A DNA stretch of 64,000 nt from Xanthomonas dyei (GCF_002939865.1 NZ_MDEE01000010.1:62001-126000); one strand, 5' to 3'. Shown: positions 1 through 8,266, counted from the stretch's first letter. The notes: generated by a model from the letters alone, not told the origin. A program made the numbers and translations.

Positions 1-376
1 GGACCGTGCGCAGGACACGGCATCGTTGCAGATCGTGACCGATGCACAGCAGCCGCAGCGGCGCGTGGCGGTGCTCACCTCCAACCACCCGACCAAGACC
101 GGCAACCCGGACAATCCGACCGGCGTGCTCGTCGTGCTGGCGATCTTCGAACACGACGGCAACCGCTGGCAGTTCCGCCGCGGCAGCGCGGCCAGCGGCT
201 GCGACGATTGCGAAGACCTGCCGCTGCGCACGCACCTGCTGCAGTTCGGCGATATCGACGGCAACGGCACGCTCGACTTCGTGCTGTCCGAGAGCGGCTA
301 CGAAAGCTACGGTTTCTCTCTGCTGCTCGGCGAAGGCACCGGCTGGCGCTCGGAAGGATTGCCGGGCGGCTGCTGA
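1..376 (+). CDS. C-terminal part of an uncharacterised protein (5' end outside window)
   Basis: The reading frame is open from base 2 with no stop before TGA at 374-376, so this is probably the 3' end of a gene starting upstream; a TTG at 26 is not a convincing start. The tail contains GDIDGNGTLDF, an FG-GAP/VCBS-like calcium-loop motif (D-x-D-x-N-G-x-x-D), then LLLGEGTGW, which suggests a beta-propeller-type or secreted repeat protein. There are two Cys in SGCDDCED and a terminal GGC. I do not recognise the family and assign no function. Confidence 0.6.
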   Translation, partial: DRAQDTASLQIVTDAQQPQRRVAVLTSNHPTKTGNPDNPTGVLVVLAIFEHDGNRWQFRRGSAASGCDDCEDLPLRTHLLQFGDIDGNGTLDFVLSESGYESYGFSLLLGEGTGWRSEGLPGGC

Positions 377-472
377 TCTGTTTGCTGCCCCCTGTGCGCT
401 GCCGGTTACGGCATCGCGCATCGGTGCGGACCCAGCATCCACATGCGTGGCGCAGACACGCCACGCCAGTGA

Positions 473-1033
473 TTAACCGGCAAATCCACCTTCATCGAGA
501 AATTGCTGCTCTTCGGCGGTGGTCTCGCGTCCCAGCACCGTATTGCGGTGCGGAAAGCGGCCAAAGCGCTGGATGATCTGCTGATGCTCCGCCGCCCAGC
601 GCGTGGCTTCAGCATCGTCCAGTGCAGCGGTCAGCTGCATGGCGCGCGCCTGCTCCTGCAGATCCTCTGCGTGCCCGAATGGCAGATAGAAAAACAGCCG
701 TAATTGCGCCGAGACTTGTTGATCGAACCCCCGTTCGAGCGCCTGCCTGGCGTAACGCAATGCCAGCCCATCGGTAGCGTAGGCGTGCGCACTGCCCCGG
801 AACGCATTGCGCGGGAATTGATCCAGCAGAATCAACAGCGCCAGTGCGTCTTCGGCACGCGCCATCCAGTCCGCGTAGTCGCCGCGGGCGGCGGCAAAAT
901 GCTGCTCGCTGAAGTGCTGGCGAAAGTTGGCATCGAACGCATCGTTATGCGTGAACCAGCGCGCGGAGCCGGCCAGTTCCCAGAAGGCCAGCACCACATC
1001 GGCCTGTTTGTTGCGCTCTGTTTTGGCAATCAT
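473..1033 (-). CDS. DUF924 family protein
   Basis: This is a 186-residue cytoplasmic protein. The start chosen is the ATG at 1033, which has an AGGGGGA ribosome-binding site just upstream; the frame stays open to 1117 but that extension looks non-coding. Family features include an early VLAFWELAG segment (usual form 'vl.FWf'), LILLDQFPRNAFRG near the middle, LFFYLPFGHAED, and a C-terminal RFGRFPHRN. These are the conserved blocks of DUF924, an all-helical TPR-like family common in proteobacteria. The biochemical role of the family is not established. It stands alone, convergent with the partial gene to its left and divergent from the amidohydrolase pair on its right. Confidence 0.85.
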   Translation of the reverse strand: MIAKTERNKQADVVLAFWELAGSARWFTHNDAFDANFRQHFSEQHFAAARGDYADWMARAEDALALLILLDQFPRNAFRGSAHAYATDGLALRYARQALERGFDQQVSAQLRLFFYLPFGHAEDLQEQARAMQLTAALDDAEATRWAAEHQQIIQRFGRFPHRNTVLGRETTAEEQQFLDEGGFAG

Positions 1034-1173
1034 CGACGTTCCCCCTGACGAATACGGCACAGCATGCACGTGCGCATGTGATGAGGCCACCGCTCCCCGA
1101 CGTCCAGCACTTGGCAAGCACGGCCCTGGCGGCTAGGTTTGCGGCCTACGCTTTCGTTTCACCGGGGAAATCC

Positions 1174-2571
1174 ATGCGTTCCATTCTGTTCGCCGCCCTT
1201 GGCGCGGCGCTGCTGTGCGGGCCTGCGTCTGCGGCATCGCGGTTTGTGCAAGACCCATACCCCAGCACCTACCACGCGCTCGCGTCCGGTCCGGTGCTGA
1301 TCCAGCACGCCACGGTACTGACCGGCACCGGGCAGCGGCTGGACGATGCCGACGTACTGCTGCGCGACGGCAAGGTGGCCGCGGTTGGCCGCGCACTTCA
1401 AGCGCCCGCCGACGCGCGCCGCATCGATGGCACCGGCAAGTGGGTCACCCCCGGCATCATCGACGTGCACTCGCATCTGGGCGTGTATCCCAGCCCAGGC
1501 GTCAGCGCGCATAGCGATGGCAACGAGATGACCGCACCGGTCACGCCCAACGTGTGGGCCGAACATTCGATCTGGCCGCAGGACCCGGGCTTCGGCACCG
1601 CGCTGGCCGGCGGCATCACCTCGCTGCAGATCCTGCCGGGCTCGGCCAATCTGATCGGCGGGCGCGGCGTCACGCTCAAGAACGTGGCTTCCACCACCTA
1701 CCAGGGCATGAAGTTTCCCGGCGCGCCGTGGGGTCTGAAGATGGCCTGCGGCGAAAACCCCAAGCGCGTCTACGGCGAAAAGGGCGGGCCCGCCACCCGC
1801 ATGGGCAATGTGGCCGGCTACCGCGCCGCGTTCATCGATGCGGCCGAGTATCTGCAGAAGAACGCACCGAAAAAGACCACCAAGAAGCGCCACTGGTGGA
1901 GCAGCGGCGGCGACAACGACAGCAGCGGCGATGCCGGCGGCAAACGCGACCTCAAACTCGACACGCTGGCCGGCGCCATCAACGGCGATATCCGCGTGCA
2001 CATCCATTGCTACCGCGCCGACGAAATGGCGACCATGCTCGACCTGTCCAAGGAATTCGGCTTCCACATCGCCGCCTTCCACCACGGCGTGGAGGCCTAC
2101 AAGTTGGCCGACCGGCTGGCGCAGGAAAACGTCTGCGGTGCGCTGTGGGCCGATTGGTGGGGCTTCAAGATGGAAGCCTTCGACGGCATCCAGGAAAACA
2201 TCGCCATGGTCGACCGCCCGGCCAATAGCTGCGCCATCGTGCATTCGGATTCGGAAGAAGGCATCCAGCGCTTGAACCAGGAGGCCGCCAAGGTGATCGC
2301 TAACGCACGCCGCAGCGGCACCGAGATTGCGCCCGAGCGCGCCATCCGCTGGCTCACCAGCAACGCGGCCAAGGCGCTGGGCATCGAGAAGCAAACCGGC
2401 GCACTGGAGCCGGGCAAGATGGGCGATGTGGTGGTGTGGAACGGCAATCCCTTCAGCTCCTATGCATTGGCCGAACAGGTGTATATCGACGGCGCGCAGG
2501 TCTACGACCGGCATAACCGCGCCCTGCAGCCGGTGTCGGACTTCATGTTGGGCCAGGAGGTGGCACGATGA
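1174..2571 (+). CDS. exported amidohydrolase (imidazolonepropionase-like metal-dependent hydrolase)
   Basis: A 465-residue protein. It starts at ATG 1174, after AGGGGAAATCC sequence context (GGGGAAA as ribosome-binding site), with a signal peptide of about 22 residues ending PASA. An N-terminal composite beta domain leads to the metal motif DVHSHLG (H99 and H101). A second histidine set lies in VHIHCYRAD, a third in AFHHG, and an aspartate in VHSDSE, so the metal site looks complete. The C-terminal GALEPGKMGDVVVW block is typical of the superfamily. Residues about 230-262 form a Lys/Gly/Ser/Asp-rich hydrophilic insert that looks like a flexible linker. The substrate cannot be read from sequence; periplasmic hydrolysis of a cyclic amide or peptide-like compound is an inference. 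The stop overlaps the next start (ATGA). Confidence 0.88.
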   Translation: MRSILFAALGAALLCGPASAASRFVQDPYPSTYHALASGPVLIQHATVLTGTGQRLDDADVLLRDGKVAAVGRALQAPADARRIDGTGKWVTPGIIDVHSHLGVYPSPGVSAHSDGNEMTAPVTPNVWAEHSIWPQDPGFGTALAGGITSLQILPGSANLIGGRGVTLKNVASTTYQGMKFPGAPWGLKMACGENPKRVYGEKGGPATRMGNVAGYRAAFIDAAEYLQKNAPKKTTKKRHWWSSGGDNDSSGDAGGKRDLKLDTLAGAINGDIRVHIHCYRADEMATMLDLSKEFGFHIAAFHHGVEAYKLADRLAQENVCGALWADWWGFKMEAFDGIQENIAMVDRPANSCAIVHSDSEEGIQRLNQEAAKVIANARRSGTEIAPERAIRWLTSNAAKALGIEKQTGALEPGKMGDVVVWNGNPFSSYALAEQVYIDGAQVYDRHNRALQPVSDFMLGQEVAR

Positions 2572-3848
2572 GCCGCGCCTGGTTCGCACGCCCGCGTCTG
2601 CGCGCGTTGAGCGCGCTGGTCATGGCCGCGCTGGCACTGCCCGCCGTCGCACAGCAGGTGCTGATCCGCGATGCCACCGTGCACACCGCCACCGCGCAGG
2701 GCACGCTGCAACACACCGATGTGCTGGTGCAAAACGGCGTGATCCGCGCGATCGGCAGCAACCTCGCCGCGCCTGCCGATGGCCGCGTGGTCGATGCCAA
2801 GGGACGCCCGCTGACGCCGGCCTTGTTCGGCGGCATCACCAAGATCGGTATCGAAGAAGTGTCCGGCGAAGACAGCACCGTGGACAGCGGCCTGAAGCTG
2901 GCCGAGCAACCGATGCGCCCCGAGTTCGACGTCACCCTGGCCTACAACCCCGACTCGGTGCTGGTGCCGGTAGCGCGCCTGGAAGGCATCGGCTTCACCG
3001 CGCTCGGCGCCACCACCAGTGGTGCTTTCATCGCCGGCCAGGGCGGCATCGTGCGACTGGACGGTAGCCCGGACCCGGTCGGCCCGCATGCGTTGTTCAT
3101 CCGGATTGGCGCGGCAGCATCCGATCTCACCGGCAGCTCGCGTGCAGCGCAATGGATGCTGCTCGATCAGCTGGTGGCCGAAGCGCGCGGCCGCGTGCCG
3201 GCGGATTCGCCGCATGCCTTGCTGACCCCGATGGGCCGCAGCGTGCTGGCCAAGTATCTGGCCGGGCAAGGTCGCATCGTGGTGCAAGTGGAACGCGCCG
3301 CCGACATCCGTCAGTTGTTGCGCTGGGCGCAGCGCGAGAAGGTGCGCATCGCCATCGCCGGTGGCGCCGAAGCGTGGAAGCTGGCGCCGCAACTGGCGCA
3401 GGCCAAGGTGCCGGTATTGGTGAACGCCTTGGCCGATCTGCCGGCCACCTTCGATCAGATCGGCGCCACGCTGGAAAACGCTGCGCGCCTGCGCGCCGCT
3501 GGTGTGGAGGTCAGCTTCACCCAGAGCGGCGATGCCTCGCACAACGCGCGCAAGCTGCGCCAGCTGGCCGGCAATGCGGTGGCCAATGGCCTGCCGTGGG
3601 AATCCGGCCTGGCCGGGCTGACCCGCGTGCCTGCGGAGATCTTCGGCGTGGCCGATCGTATCGGCAGCATTGCGGTGGGCAAGCAGGCCGATCTGGTGCT
3701 CTGGGAAGGCGACCCGCTGGATGTGGCGCATTACGCCGAGCAGGTGTGGCTGGGCGGGCACGAGATGCCGATGCGCTCGCGTCAGACCGAACTGCGCGAC
3801 CGCTACATGCAGCAGGCTGGACCGCTACCGCGTGCGTATCTGAAATAA
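2568..3848 (+). CDS. exported amidohydrolase-like protein lacking metal ligands (predicted pseudoenzyme)
   Basis: A 426-residue protein, translationally coupled to the preceding amidohydrolase through a 4-base ATGA overlap. It has a signal peptide ending at about residue 28 (PAVAQQ). Its fold blocks track the upstream protein: VLIRDATVHTAT, TPALFGGITK where the partner has the HxH motif, VVVQVERAAD where the partner has VHIHCYRAD, AIAGGAEAWKLA where the partner has AFHHGVEAYKLA, and QSGDASHN where the partner has VHSDSE. All predicted metal ligands are therefore missing, while the C-terminal IAVGKQADLVLWEGDPL block is well kept. It may be a structural or regulatory partner of the active paralogue rather than an enzyme. 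The function is inferred. Confidence 0.85.
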   Translation: MSRAWFARPRLRALSALVMAALALPAVAQQVLIRDATVHTATAQGTLQHTDVLVQNGVIRAIGSNLAAPADGRVVDAKGRPLTPALFGGITKIGIEEVSGEDSTVDSGLKLAEQPMRPEFDVTLAYNPDSVLVPVARLEGIGFTALGATTSGAFIAGQGGIVRLDGSPDPVGPHALFIRIGAAASDLTGSSRAAQWMLLDQLVAEARGRVPADSPHALLTPMGRSVLAKYLAGQGRIVVQVERAADIRQLLRWAQREKVRIAIAGGAEAWKLAPQLAQAKVPVLVNALADLPATFDQIGATLENAARLRAAGVEVSFTQSGDASHNARKLRQLAGNAVANGLPWESGLAGLTRVPAEIFGVADRIGSIAVGKQADLVLWEGDPLDVAHYAEQVWLGGHEMPMRSRQTELRDRYMQQAGPLPRAYLK

Positions 3849-4112
3849 GACCAGCGAACACAACCACTGGGCGGCTGCAATGCCGGCACGGTCGGCGCTC
3901 TGAATCGACATGTACGGCTCGTACACTGCGATTTCTTCCGCGCCGGCTACGCTGGCGCTGAGACTTGCTTGCTCGCCTCAGCTGCTCCCAGTGCTGCCTG
4001 TGTCGGTGCGAGCGTGTATAGCAATGGTTTCGCCAGCGCAGGCCTGCGCATGCGTCGGCCTGCGCATCCACCCTTGCCGGCAGCGTGCCGGCATCACTCG
4101 CAAGGACTGCCG

Positions 4113-4694
4113 ATGCGCCTGCCGCGCCGCCTGATGCCATCCATCATCGCTGCCTCCCTGGGCTTGATGCCGCTCTCTAGCATGGCGCAATCGGGATGGA
4201 TCAACGCGCAGGGCGACTCGGTTGCAGAATCGCCCAGCCGCAAGACCGTGCAAGACATGGGCGCCGGCCTGCTGCTGACCCCGGATGCGGACTGGCAACA
4301 GAAGTGGAACACGCCCAGCGACACCGCTCCGCATTTCAACGAGGCCGATCACGTCGCCACCGGCGACACGCTGTTCGTGCTGATTTTCCTGTCCAACCCG
4401 GGGCTGGATGCGCAACGGCGCGCCGATGTGGTGTGCAGCATCCGCGTCATCGACCCCACCGGGCATGCCGCGCAGAACACCGTCGATGCGCCGTGCCTGC
4501 AGACGCAGATCGAAGGCGACCCGCGGCATGTCTATCTGGCGCAGGTCAGTCTGGCCGTGCGTGCGGAAGCCAGCGACCCGCCCGGCCGCTGGCAGGTACA
4601 GGTCACCGTCAACGACCGCCAGCGCGGCGTCCTCATTCCGCTTATCAGCACCTTCACCATGGGCCGCCAGCGGCAGCCCGCAAAGACGCCATGA
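4113..4694 (+). CDS. hypothetical exported protein
   Basis: A 193-residue protein. The start is ATG 4113, 6-7 bases after an AAGGA ribosome-binding site; the frame is open further upstream but that part has no coding character. The N-terminus is a signal peptide (positively charged MRLPRR, hydrophobic core, SSMAQ|S cleavage near residue 25). The mature part contains two Cys (CSIRVIDPTG and PCLQT) and a beta-rich C-terminal half with PGRWQVQVTVNDRQRG, suggestive of an immunoglobulin-like strand pattern. I do not recognise the family. It overlaps the DUF2809 gene by ATGA and probably heads a four-gene transcription unit ending at 6249. Confidence 0.7.
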   Translation: MRLPRRLMPSIIAASLGLMPLSSMAQSGWINAQGDSVAESPSRKTVQDMGAGLLLTPDADWQQKWNTPSDTAPHFNEADHVATGDTLFVLIFLSNPGLDAQRRADVVCSIRVIDPTGHAAQNTVDAPCLQTQIEGDPRHVYLAQVSLAVRAEASDPPGRWQVQVTVNDRQRGVLIPLISTFTMGRQRQPAKTP

Positions 4695-5110
4695 ACACGC
4701 CGTCGTTGCGTGCGCGTGCGAGCTACGTGTTGGTGGCCGTTGCGCTGTTGCTGATCGAAGTGGCGATCGCTGCCGGATGGATCGGCGGTGCGTGGGTACG
4801 CGGCAGCCTGGGCGATGTGCTCGCCGTAGCGCTGGTCTACTGCGGCCTGCGCGGCGTGTTCGGCTGCCCGCCCCGATGGGCCTGCCTCCTGGCCATCGGT
4901 ATCGGCTGCGCGATCGAAGGCTTGCAGGCCATCCATCTGGCCGACCGGCTCGGCCTGCGCCCCGGCGGTGCGGCCTCTATCGCGCTCGGCAACACCGCAA
5001 CGCTGCACGATGTGCTGATGTATGCCATCGGCGGCGTGATGTCCTTTGGCTGCGATGCGCTGTTGCGACCGCGTCGGCATGCAACGCCCGCAGCGCCGCT
5101 GGTCGATTGA
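4691..5110 (+). CDS. DUF2809 family membrane protein
   Basis: A 139-residue protein with four predicted membrane segments (about residues 12-33, 41-60, 66-85 and 108-128). DUF2809 hallmarks are visible: an early IEVAIA segment, VRGSLGDVLAVALVYCGLR, an IEGLQAIHLADRLGL block where the family has E..Q, and LGNTATLHDVLMYAIGG at the end. The family consists of small inner-membrane proteins of unknown activity. The start codon overlaps the preceding stop (ATGA), which indicates translational coupling. It lies 19 bases upstream of a lipoprotein gene. Confidence 0.82.
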   Translation: MNTPSLRARASYVLVAVALLLIEVAIAAGWIGGAWVRGSLGDVLAVALVYCGLRGVFGCPPRWACLLAIGIGCAIEGLQAIHLADRLGLRPGGAASIALGNTATLHDVLMYAIGGVMSFGCDALLRPRRHATPAAPLVD

Positions 5111-5129
5111 TCCCGTTTCCTGGAATGCC

Positions 5130-5885
5130 ATGCCGACCCGTCTGTCTTCAACCATCGCTCGCCGCGCTGCCCTTGCCACCCTGCTTGCGCTGGGCGCCTG
5201 TGGTCGCGAAACCGGGTCTGCACCGCCATCGAGTGCCGGGGCGATCGCGGCTGCCGCCACGACGCCTACCCGCACAGCACTGACGCTGCACTGCGAAGAT
5301 CTGGACGATGCAGCGCAGGAGGCCGCCGCCCTTGCCGCAGGCGCCGGCGATCGCGTGCGGCGTGTGGGCGCGCATCGGCTGGAAGTGGCAACCGATGCGG
5401 GCACGCAGGTGTTCACCGACAGCCCGCCCTACGATGCGCCGCTGGATGGCACCGAGTACCGCTATTGCGATCGCCGCGATGCCTACGTGTTGCTGCATCA
5501 CCGTGATGGCGACAGCTTTGCCGGCGTGTTGATCGACACCCGCAGCGGTAAACAGCTCCCCGGCGGCACCCAGGTGGTGATTTCGCCGGACCGCAGCCGC
5601 TATCTGGCCGTTGTACAAGTCGACGGTATGGACGGCGCGCAGTGGCGCGTCCTGGATTTCAACCAGCGCACGCTGATCACCACCACCAGCATGCTGCTCA
5701 GCCAGGATGCCACCACCGGTATCGCCGAACTGAGCGCGCCACAGTGGTTCGGCACGCAACTGCAGGCCACGGCAACCTGCCTGAGCGACGACACCCAGCA
5801 CTGGCAGGTTCGTCTGGCCAACGCGCAAGGCGCATGGAACTGGCAGCCGCGCCGCGCCTGCGACGCCAGCGACGCAGGTCGGTGA
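5130..5885 (+). CDS. hypothetical lipoprotein
   Basis: A 251-residue protein. The start is ATG 5130 rather than upstream in-frame codons, because it gives a clean lipoprotein signal peptide: an arginine-containing n-region, a hydrophobic stretch, and lipobox LGAC with Cys near residue 28. After the lipid anchor comes a Ser/Ala/Pro-rich linker and a beta-rich domain with a second Cys (LTLHCEDLDD) and two more (YCDRRDAYVLLHHRDGD, ATCLSDD). I recognise no family. Its place between DUF2809 and GRAM-like genes suggests an envelope role, but that is context only. Confidence 0.7.
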   Translation: MPTRLSSTIARRAALATLLALGACGRETGSAPPSSAGAIAAAATTPTRTALTLHCEDLDDAAQEAAALAAGAGDRVRRVGAHRLEVATDAGTQVFTDSPPYDAPLDGTEYRYCDRRDAYVLLHHRDGDSFAGVLIDTRSGKQLPGGTQVVISPDRSRYLAVVQVDGMDGAQWRVLDFNQRTLITTTSMLLSQDATTGIAELSAPQWFGTQLQATATCLSDDTQHWQVRLANAQGAWNWQPRRACDASDAGR

Positions 5886-5886
5886 G

Positions 5887-6249
5887 ATGATATTTGCAGG
5901 CGGCGGATTGCGCTCGATTCAAAGCGTGGTGCTGCGCCAGGCGCCGGCCAATCTGCAGCGCGGGATCGAGGCGGTGGGCGGACGCCTGATCCTCACTGCC
6001 GACACGCTGCTGTTCCAGCCGCACGCGTTCAATGTGCAAACGCGTTCGCTTGCTGTCCCACTGCGCACCATCGTGTCGCTGCAACCGCGCTGGACCCGGC
6101 TGTTCGGGCTGCTGCCGGTGGCGCCGACATCGCTGGCCGTGCAGGTGGACAACGACGACGAGTACCGCTTTGTGATCGGCAAGCGCGACCAATGGATCGC
6201 CGCCATTACCAGCGCACGCGACGCGCTGAGCCAAGCCGAGCAGCCTTAA
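5887..6249 (+). CDS. GRAM-domain-like protein
   Basis: A 120-residue soluble protein starting one base after the lipoprotein stop, so it is clearly in the same transcription unit. The pattern (AEAVGGRLILTADTLLFQPH-like strand pair, then VPLRTIVSLQPR, then LAVQVDNDDEYRFVIGKRDQWIAAI with a C-terminal helix) is that of GRAM/PH-like domains, which bind lipids or peptides. The usual eukaryotic length is about 70-110 residues, so this is essentially a stand-alone domain. It has no signal peptide. Its partner is unknown. Confidence 0.7.
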   Translation: MIFAGGGLRSIQSVVLRQAPANLQRGIEAVGGRLILTADTLLFQPHAFNVQTRSLAVPLRTIVSLQPRWTRLFGLLPVAPTSLAVQVDNDDEYRFVIGKRDQWIAAITSARDALSQAEQP

Positions 6250-6603
6250 AACACCTGCCACCAAACGCAGTCATCGCAGTCATGCATCAACACCCCGTCT
6301 CCAAGTCGCAGTACAAGCGTGACCCGCACTTAGATTCATGGCTGAAGTTTGAACCGGGTGCACGCTCTGCATCTTCGGCAGTCGCAGCACAGGTCGCGTC
6401 CGCCTAGCATCGCGCAGCGGCATCACGGCCACATCCTCCCCTCAACTCTAAGCGGCCAACACAACGTAACGAGCAGTCGTCAGATGGGTGTGGACGGCGC
6501 GAAGGAACCGGAGTCGACGCGTGGCATATGCCGCACCGAGCACCGGCCGCGCCCACCTGGCGATGAGCACACTAGGTTTGTTAGCTGCTCCAAGGAACCG
6601 AAC
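6250..6603. other. intergenic region upstream of the PL4 gene, containing a MITE-like repeat
   Basis: A 354-base region without a supported gene. Its right half (about 6451-6595) is a repeat related to 54351-54474. The left half holds no recognised element; it shares the 12-mer TGACCCGCACTT with the other repeat locus (54838-54849), which may mark a fragment of the same repeat complex. I saw no PIP box (TTCGC-N15-TTCGC). Confidence 0.5.
6451..6595 (+). repeat. MITE-like dispersed repeat, copy A
   Basis: About 145 bases. The interior matches 54376-54464 in the same orientation with scattered substitutions (shared cores GAGCAGTCGT, GGAACCGGAGT, AGCACCGGCCGCGCCC). The left end begins AGCGGCCAACA, and the right end read on the minus strand begins GGAGCAGCTAACAAACCTAG, so the ends are imperfect terminal inverted repeats. 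The right end closely matches the left end of copy B in inverse orientation, which supports the boundary. No coding capacity is seen. The element ends at the AAGGA ribosome-binding site of the PL4 lyase gene. Confidence 0.65.
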
Positions 6604-8205
6604 ATGCTCCACTCCACCTTGCGCATGCTGGCATGCGCGCTGTGTCTGTACGGCGGCGTCAGCGCACCGGCCATGGCCGCCTTTGGATTCACCCGCAGCG
6701 GCGACCGCCTGGTGGTGGACACCGGCGCCGAGCTGGTGTTTTCGGTCAATGCCAACAACGGCGACATCGTGTCGATGCGCTACCGCGACAACGAGTTGCA
6801 GACCACCGAGTCCAAGGGCTCGCATATCGCCTCGGGCCTGGGCAGCGCCAGCGTGGACGCGCGCCTGGTGGACGGGGCGATCGTGGTGTCGGCCAAGGCC
6901 GGCGATCTGACCCAGTACTACATCGCACGCAAGGGCCGGAATGCGATCTACATGGCCACCTACGCACCGACCCTGCTGCCGGTGGGCGAACTACGCTTCG
7001 TCGCGCGCTTGAACGTCGCCAAGTTGCCCACCGCGCAGCAGGAGCCCGACTCCAATGTCGGTACCATGGTCGAAAGCGAAGACGTGTTTCTGCTACCGGA
7101 TGGGCGCACCAGCTCCAAGTTCTATTCGGCGCGGCGCATGATCGACGATCAGGTGCATGGGGTCAGCGGCGCGGGGGTTGCAGTGTTCATGCTGATGGGC
7201 AACCGCGAGCGCAGTTCCGGCGGGCCGTTCTTCAAGGACATCGCCACGCAAAAAACCAGCCTGACGCATGAGCTCTACAACTACATGTATTCCGACCACA
7301 CCCAGACCGAAGCGTTTCGCGGCGGCCTGCATGGCGTCTACGGTCTGCTGTTTACCGATGGCGGCGCACCGAGCAGTGCGCAGCTGAGCACCGACTTTGT
7401 CGATGCCACGTTGGGGGTGAGCGGCTATCTGGCCGACAGCGGGCGTGGTGCGGTGAGCGGGCGGGTCAGCGGCGTGCTGTCCGGCCAGCCGGCCGTAATC
7501 GGCCTGCGCAATGACCAGACGCAGTACTGGGCCACTGCCAACGGCAGCGGCGATTACCAGGTTACCGGCGTGCGCCCGGGCCGCTACCGCATGACGCTGT
7601 ACCAGAACGAGCTGGAAGTAGCGCAACGCGATGTCGAAGTATTCGCCAATGCGACCGCGCAGGCGGCATTGCAGGCCGTGGTCTTGCCCGGCACGCTGAA
7701 ATGGCAGATCGGTGTGCCCGACGGCACGCCGGCCGGATTTCGCCATGCCGACCTGCTGCCGCGCGCGCATCCTTCCGACACACGCATGCGCTGGGCGCCG
7801 GTCACCTACACCGTCGGGTCGAGCAGCGCGGTGAGTTTTCCGGCCGTGCAGTGGCGCAGCATCAACACGCCAACCCGGATCGACTTCACCCTGGCGTCCA
7901 GCGAGGTTCGCGGCTATCGCCTACGGATTTTCGTGCCGCTGGCGCAGGTCAGCGCGCGCCCGCAGATTGCCGTCAACGCGCGCTGGAACGGCCCGCTTCC
8001 TGCCGCACCCAATCAGCCGAAGACGCGCGGCATCACCCGTGGCACCACGCGCGGCAACAACACGCTGTATGAGGTGGACATCCCCGCCTCGGCGCTGCAG
8101 GTCGGCAGCAACCGCATCGAGATCGGGCTTGCATCAGGATCTCCGGACAACGGCTACCTCAGCCCGGCGGTGGTGTTCGATAGCCTCCAGTTGGTGGCGC
8201 TCTAG
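6604..8205 (+). CDS. rhamnogalacturonan lyase, PL4 family
   Basis: A 533-residue secreted enzyme starting at ATG 6604 with AAGGA eight bases upstream; the signal peptide ends APAMA|A near residue 25. The N-terminal catalytic domain begins with FGFTRSGDRLVVDTGAELVFSV-type strands and carries the PL4 features FKD near GGPFFKD, LYNYMYSDH and HGVYGLLF. It is followed by a fibronectin-like module (about 275-345; GRYRMTLYQNELEVAQ) and a C-terminal carbohydrate-binding-like sandwich (about 365-533). PL4 enzymes cleave the rhamnogalacturonan I backbone of pectin by beta-elimination. It is convergent with the GH12 genes, giving a plant-wall-degrading cluster. Confidence 0.88.
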   Translation: MLHSTLRMLACALCLYGGVSAPAMAAFGFTRSGDRLVVDTGAELVFSVNANNGDIVSMRYRDNELQTTESKGSHIASGLGSASVDARLVDGAIVVSAKAGDLTQYYIARKGRNAIYMATYAPTLLPVGELRFVARLNVAKLPTAQQEPDSNVGTMVESEDVFLLPDGRTSSKFYSARRMIDDQVHGVSGAGVAVFMLMGNRERSSGGPFFKDIATQKTSLTHELYNYMYSDHTQTEAFRGGLHGVYGLLFTDGGAPSSAQLSTDFVDATLGVSGYLADSGRGAVSGRVSGVLSGQPAVIGLRNDQTQYWATANGSGDYQVTGVRPGRYRMTLYQNELEVAQRDVEVFANATAQAALQAVVLPGTLKWQIGVPDGTPAGFRHADLLPRAHPSDTRMRWAPVTYTVGSSSAVSFPAVQWRSINTPTRIDFTLASSEVRGYRLRIFVPLAQVSARPQIAVNARWNGPLPAAPNQPKTRGITRGTTRGNNTLYEVDIPASALQVGSNRIEIGLASGSPDNGYLSPAVVFDSLQLVAL

Positions 8206-8232
8206 ATCCGTCGCGCATGCCGGAAACACCCG

Positions 8233-8266
8233 CATGGCCACCACTGCACGTGCAGTGGTGGCCATG
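8233..8266. terminator. perfect 34-bp palindrome at a convergent gene junction
   Basis: The two 17-base arms, the left starting CATGGCCACCACTGCAC, are exact reverse complements with no spacer. The palindrome sits 28 bases after the PL4 lyase stop and 125 bases from the GH12 stop on the other strand. It lacks a T-tract on either side, so a bidirectional terminator or mRNA-end hairpin is plausible but unproven. Confidence 0.55.

Noticed and set aside
1159-2589. Long open frame antisense to the first amidohydrolase
   Set aside because: It mirrors the high-GC codon pattern of the real gene; it has no ribosome-binding site, and its protein is His/Ala/Gly-rich with no family features.
8041-8120. 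Short ACCCGTGGCACCACGCGCGG-like repeat within the PL4 gene
   Set aside because: It is a coding Thr-Arg-Gly repeat (TRGITRGTTRGN) in frame; no CRISPR-like spacing.
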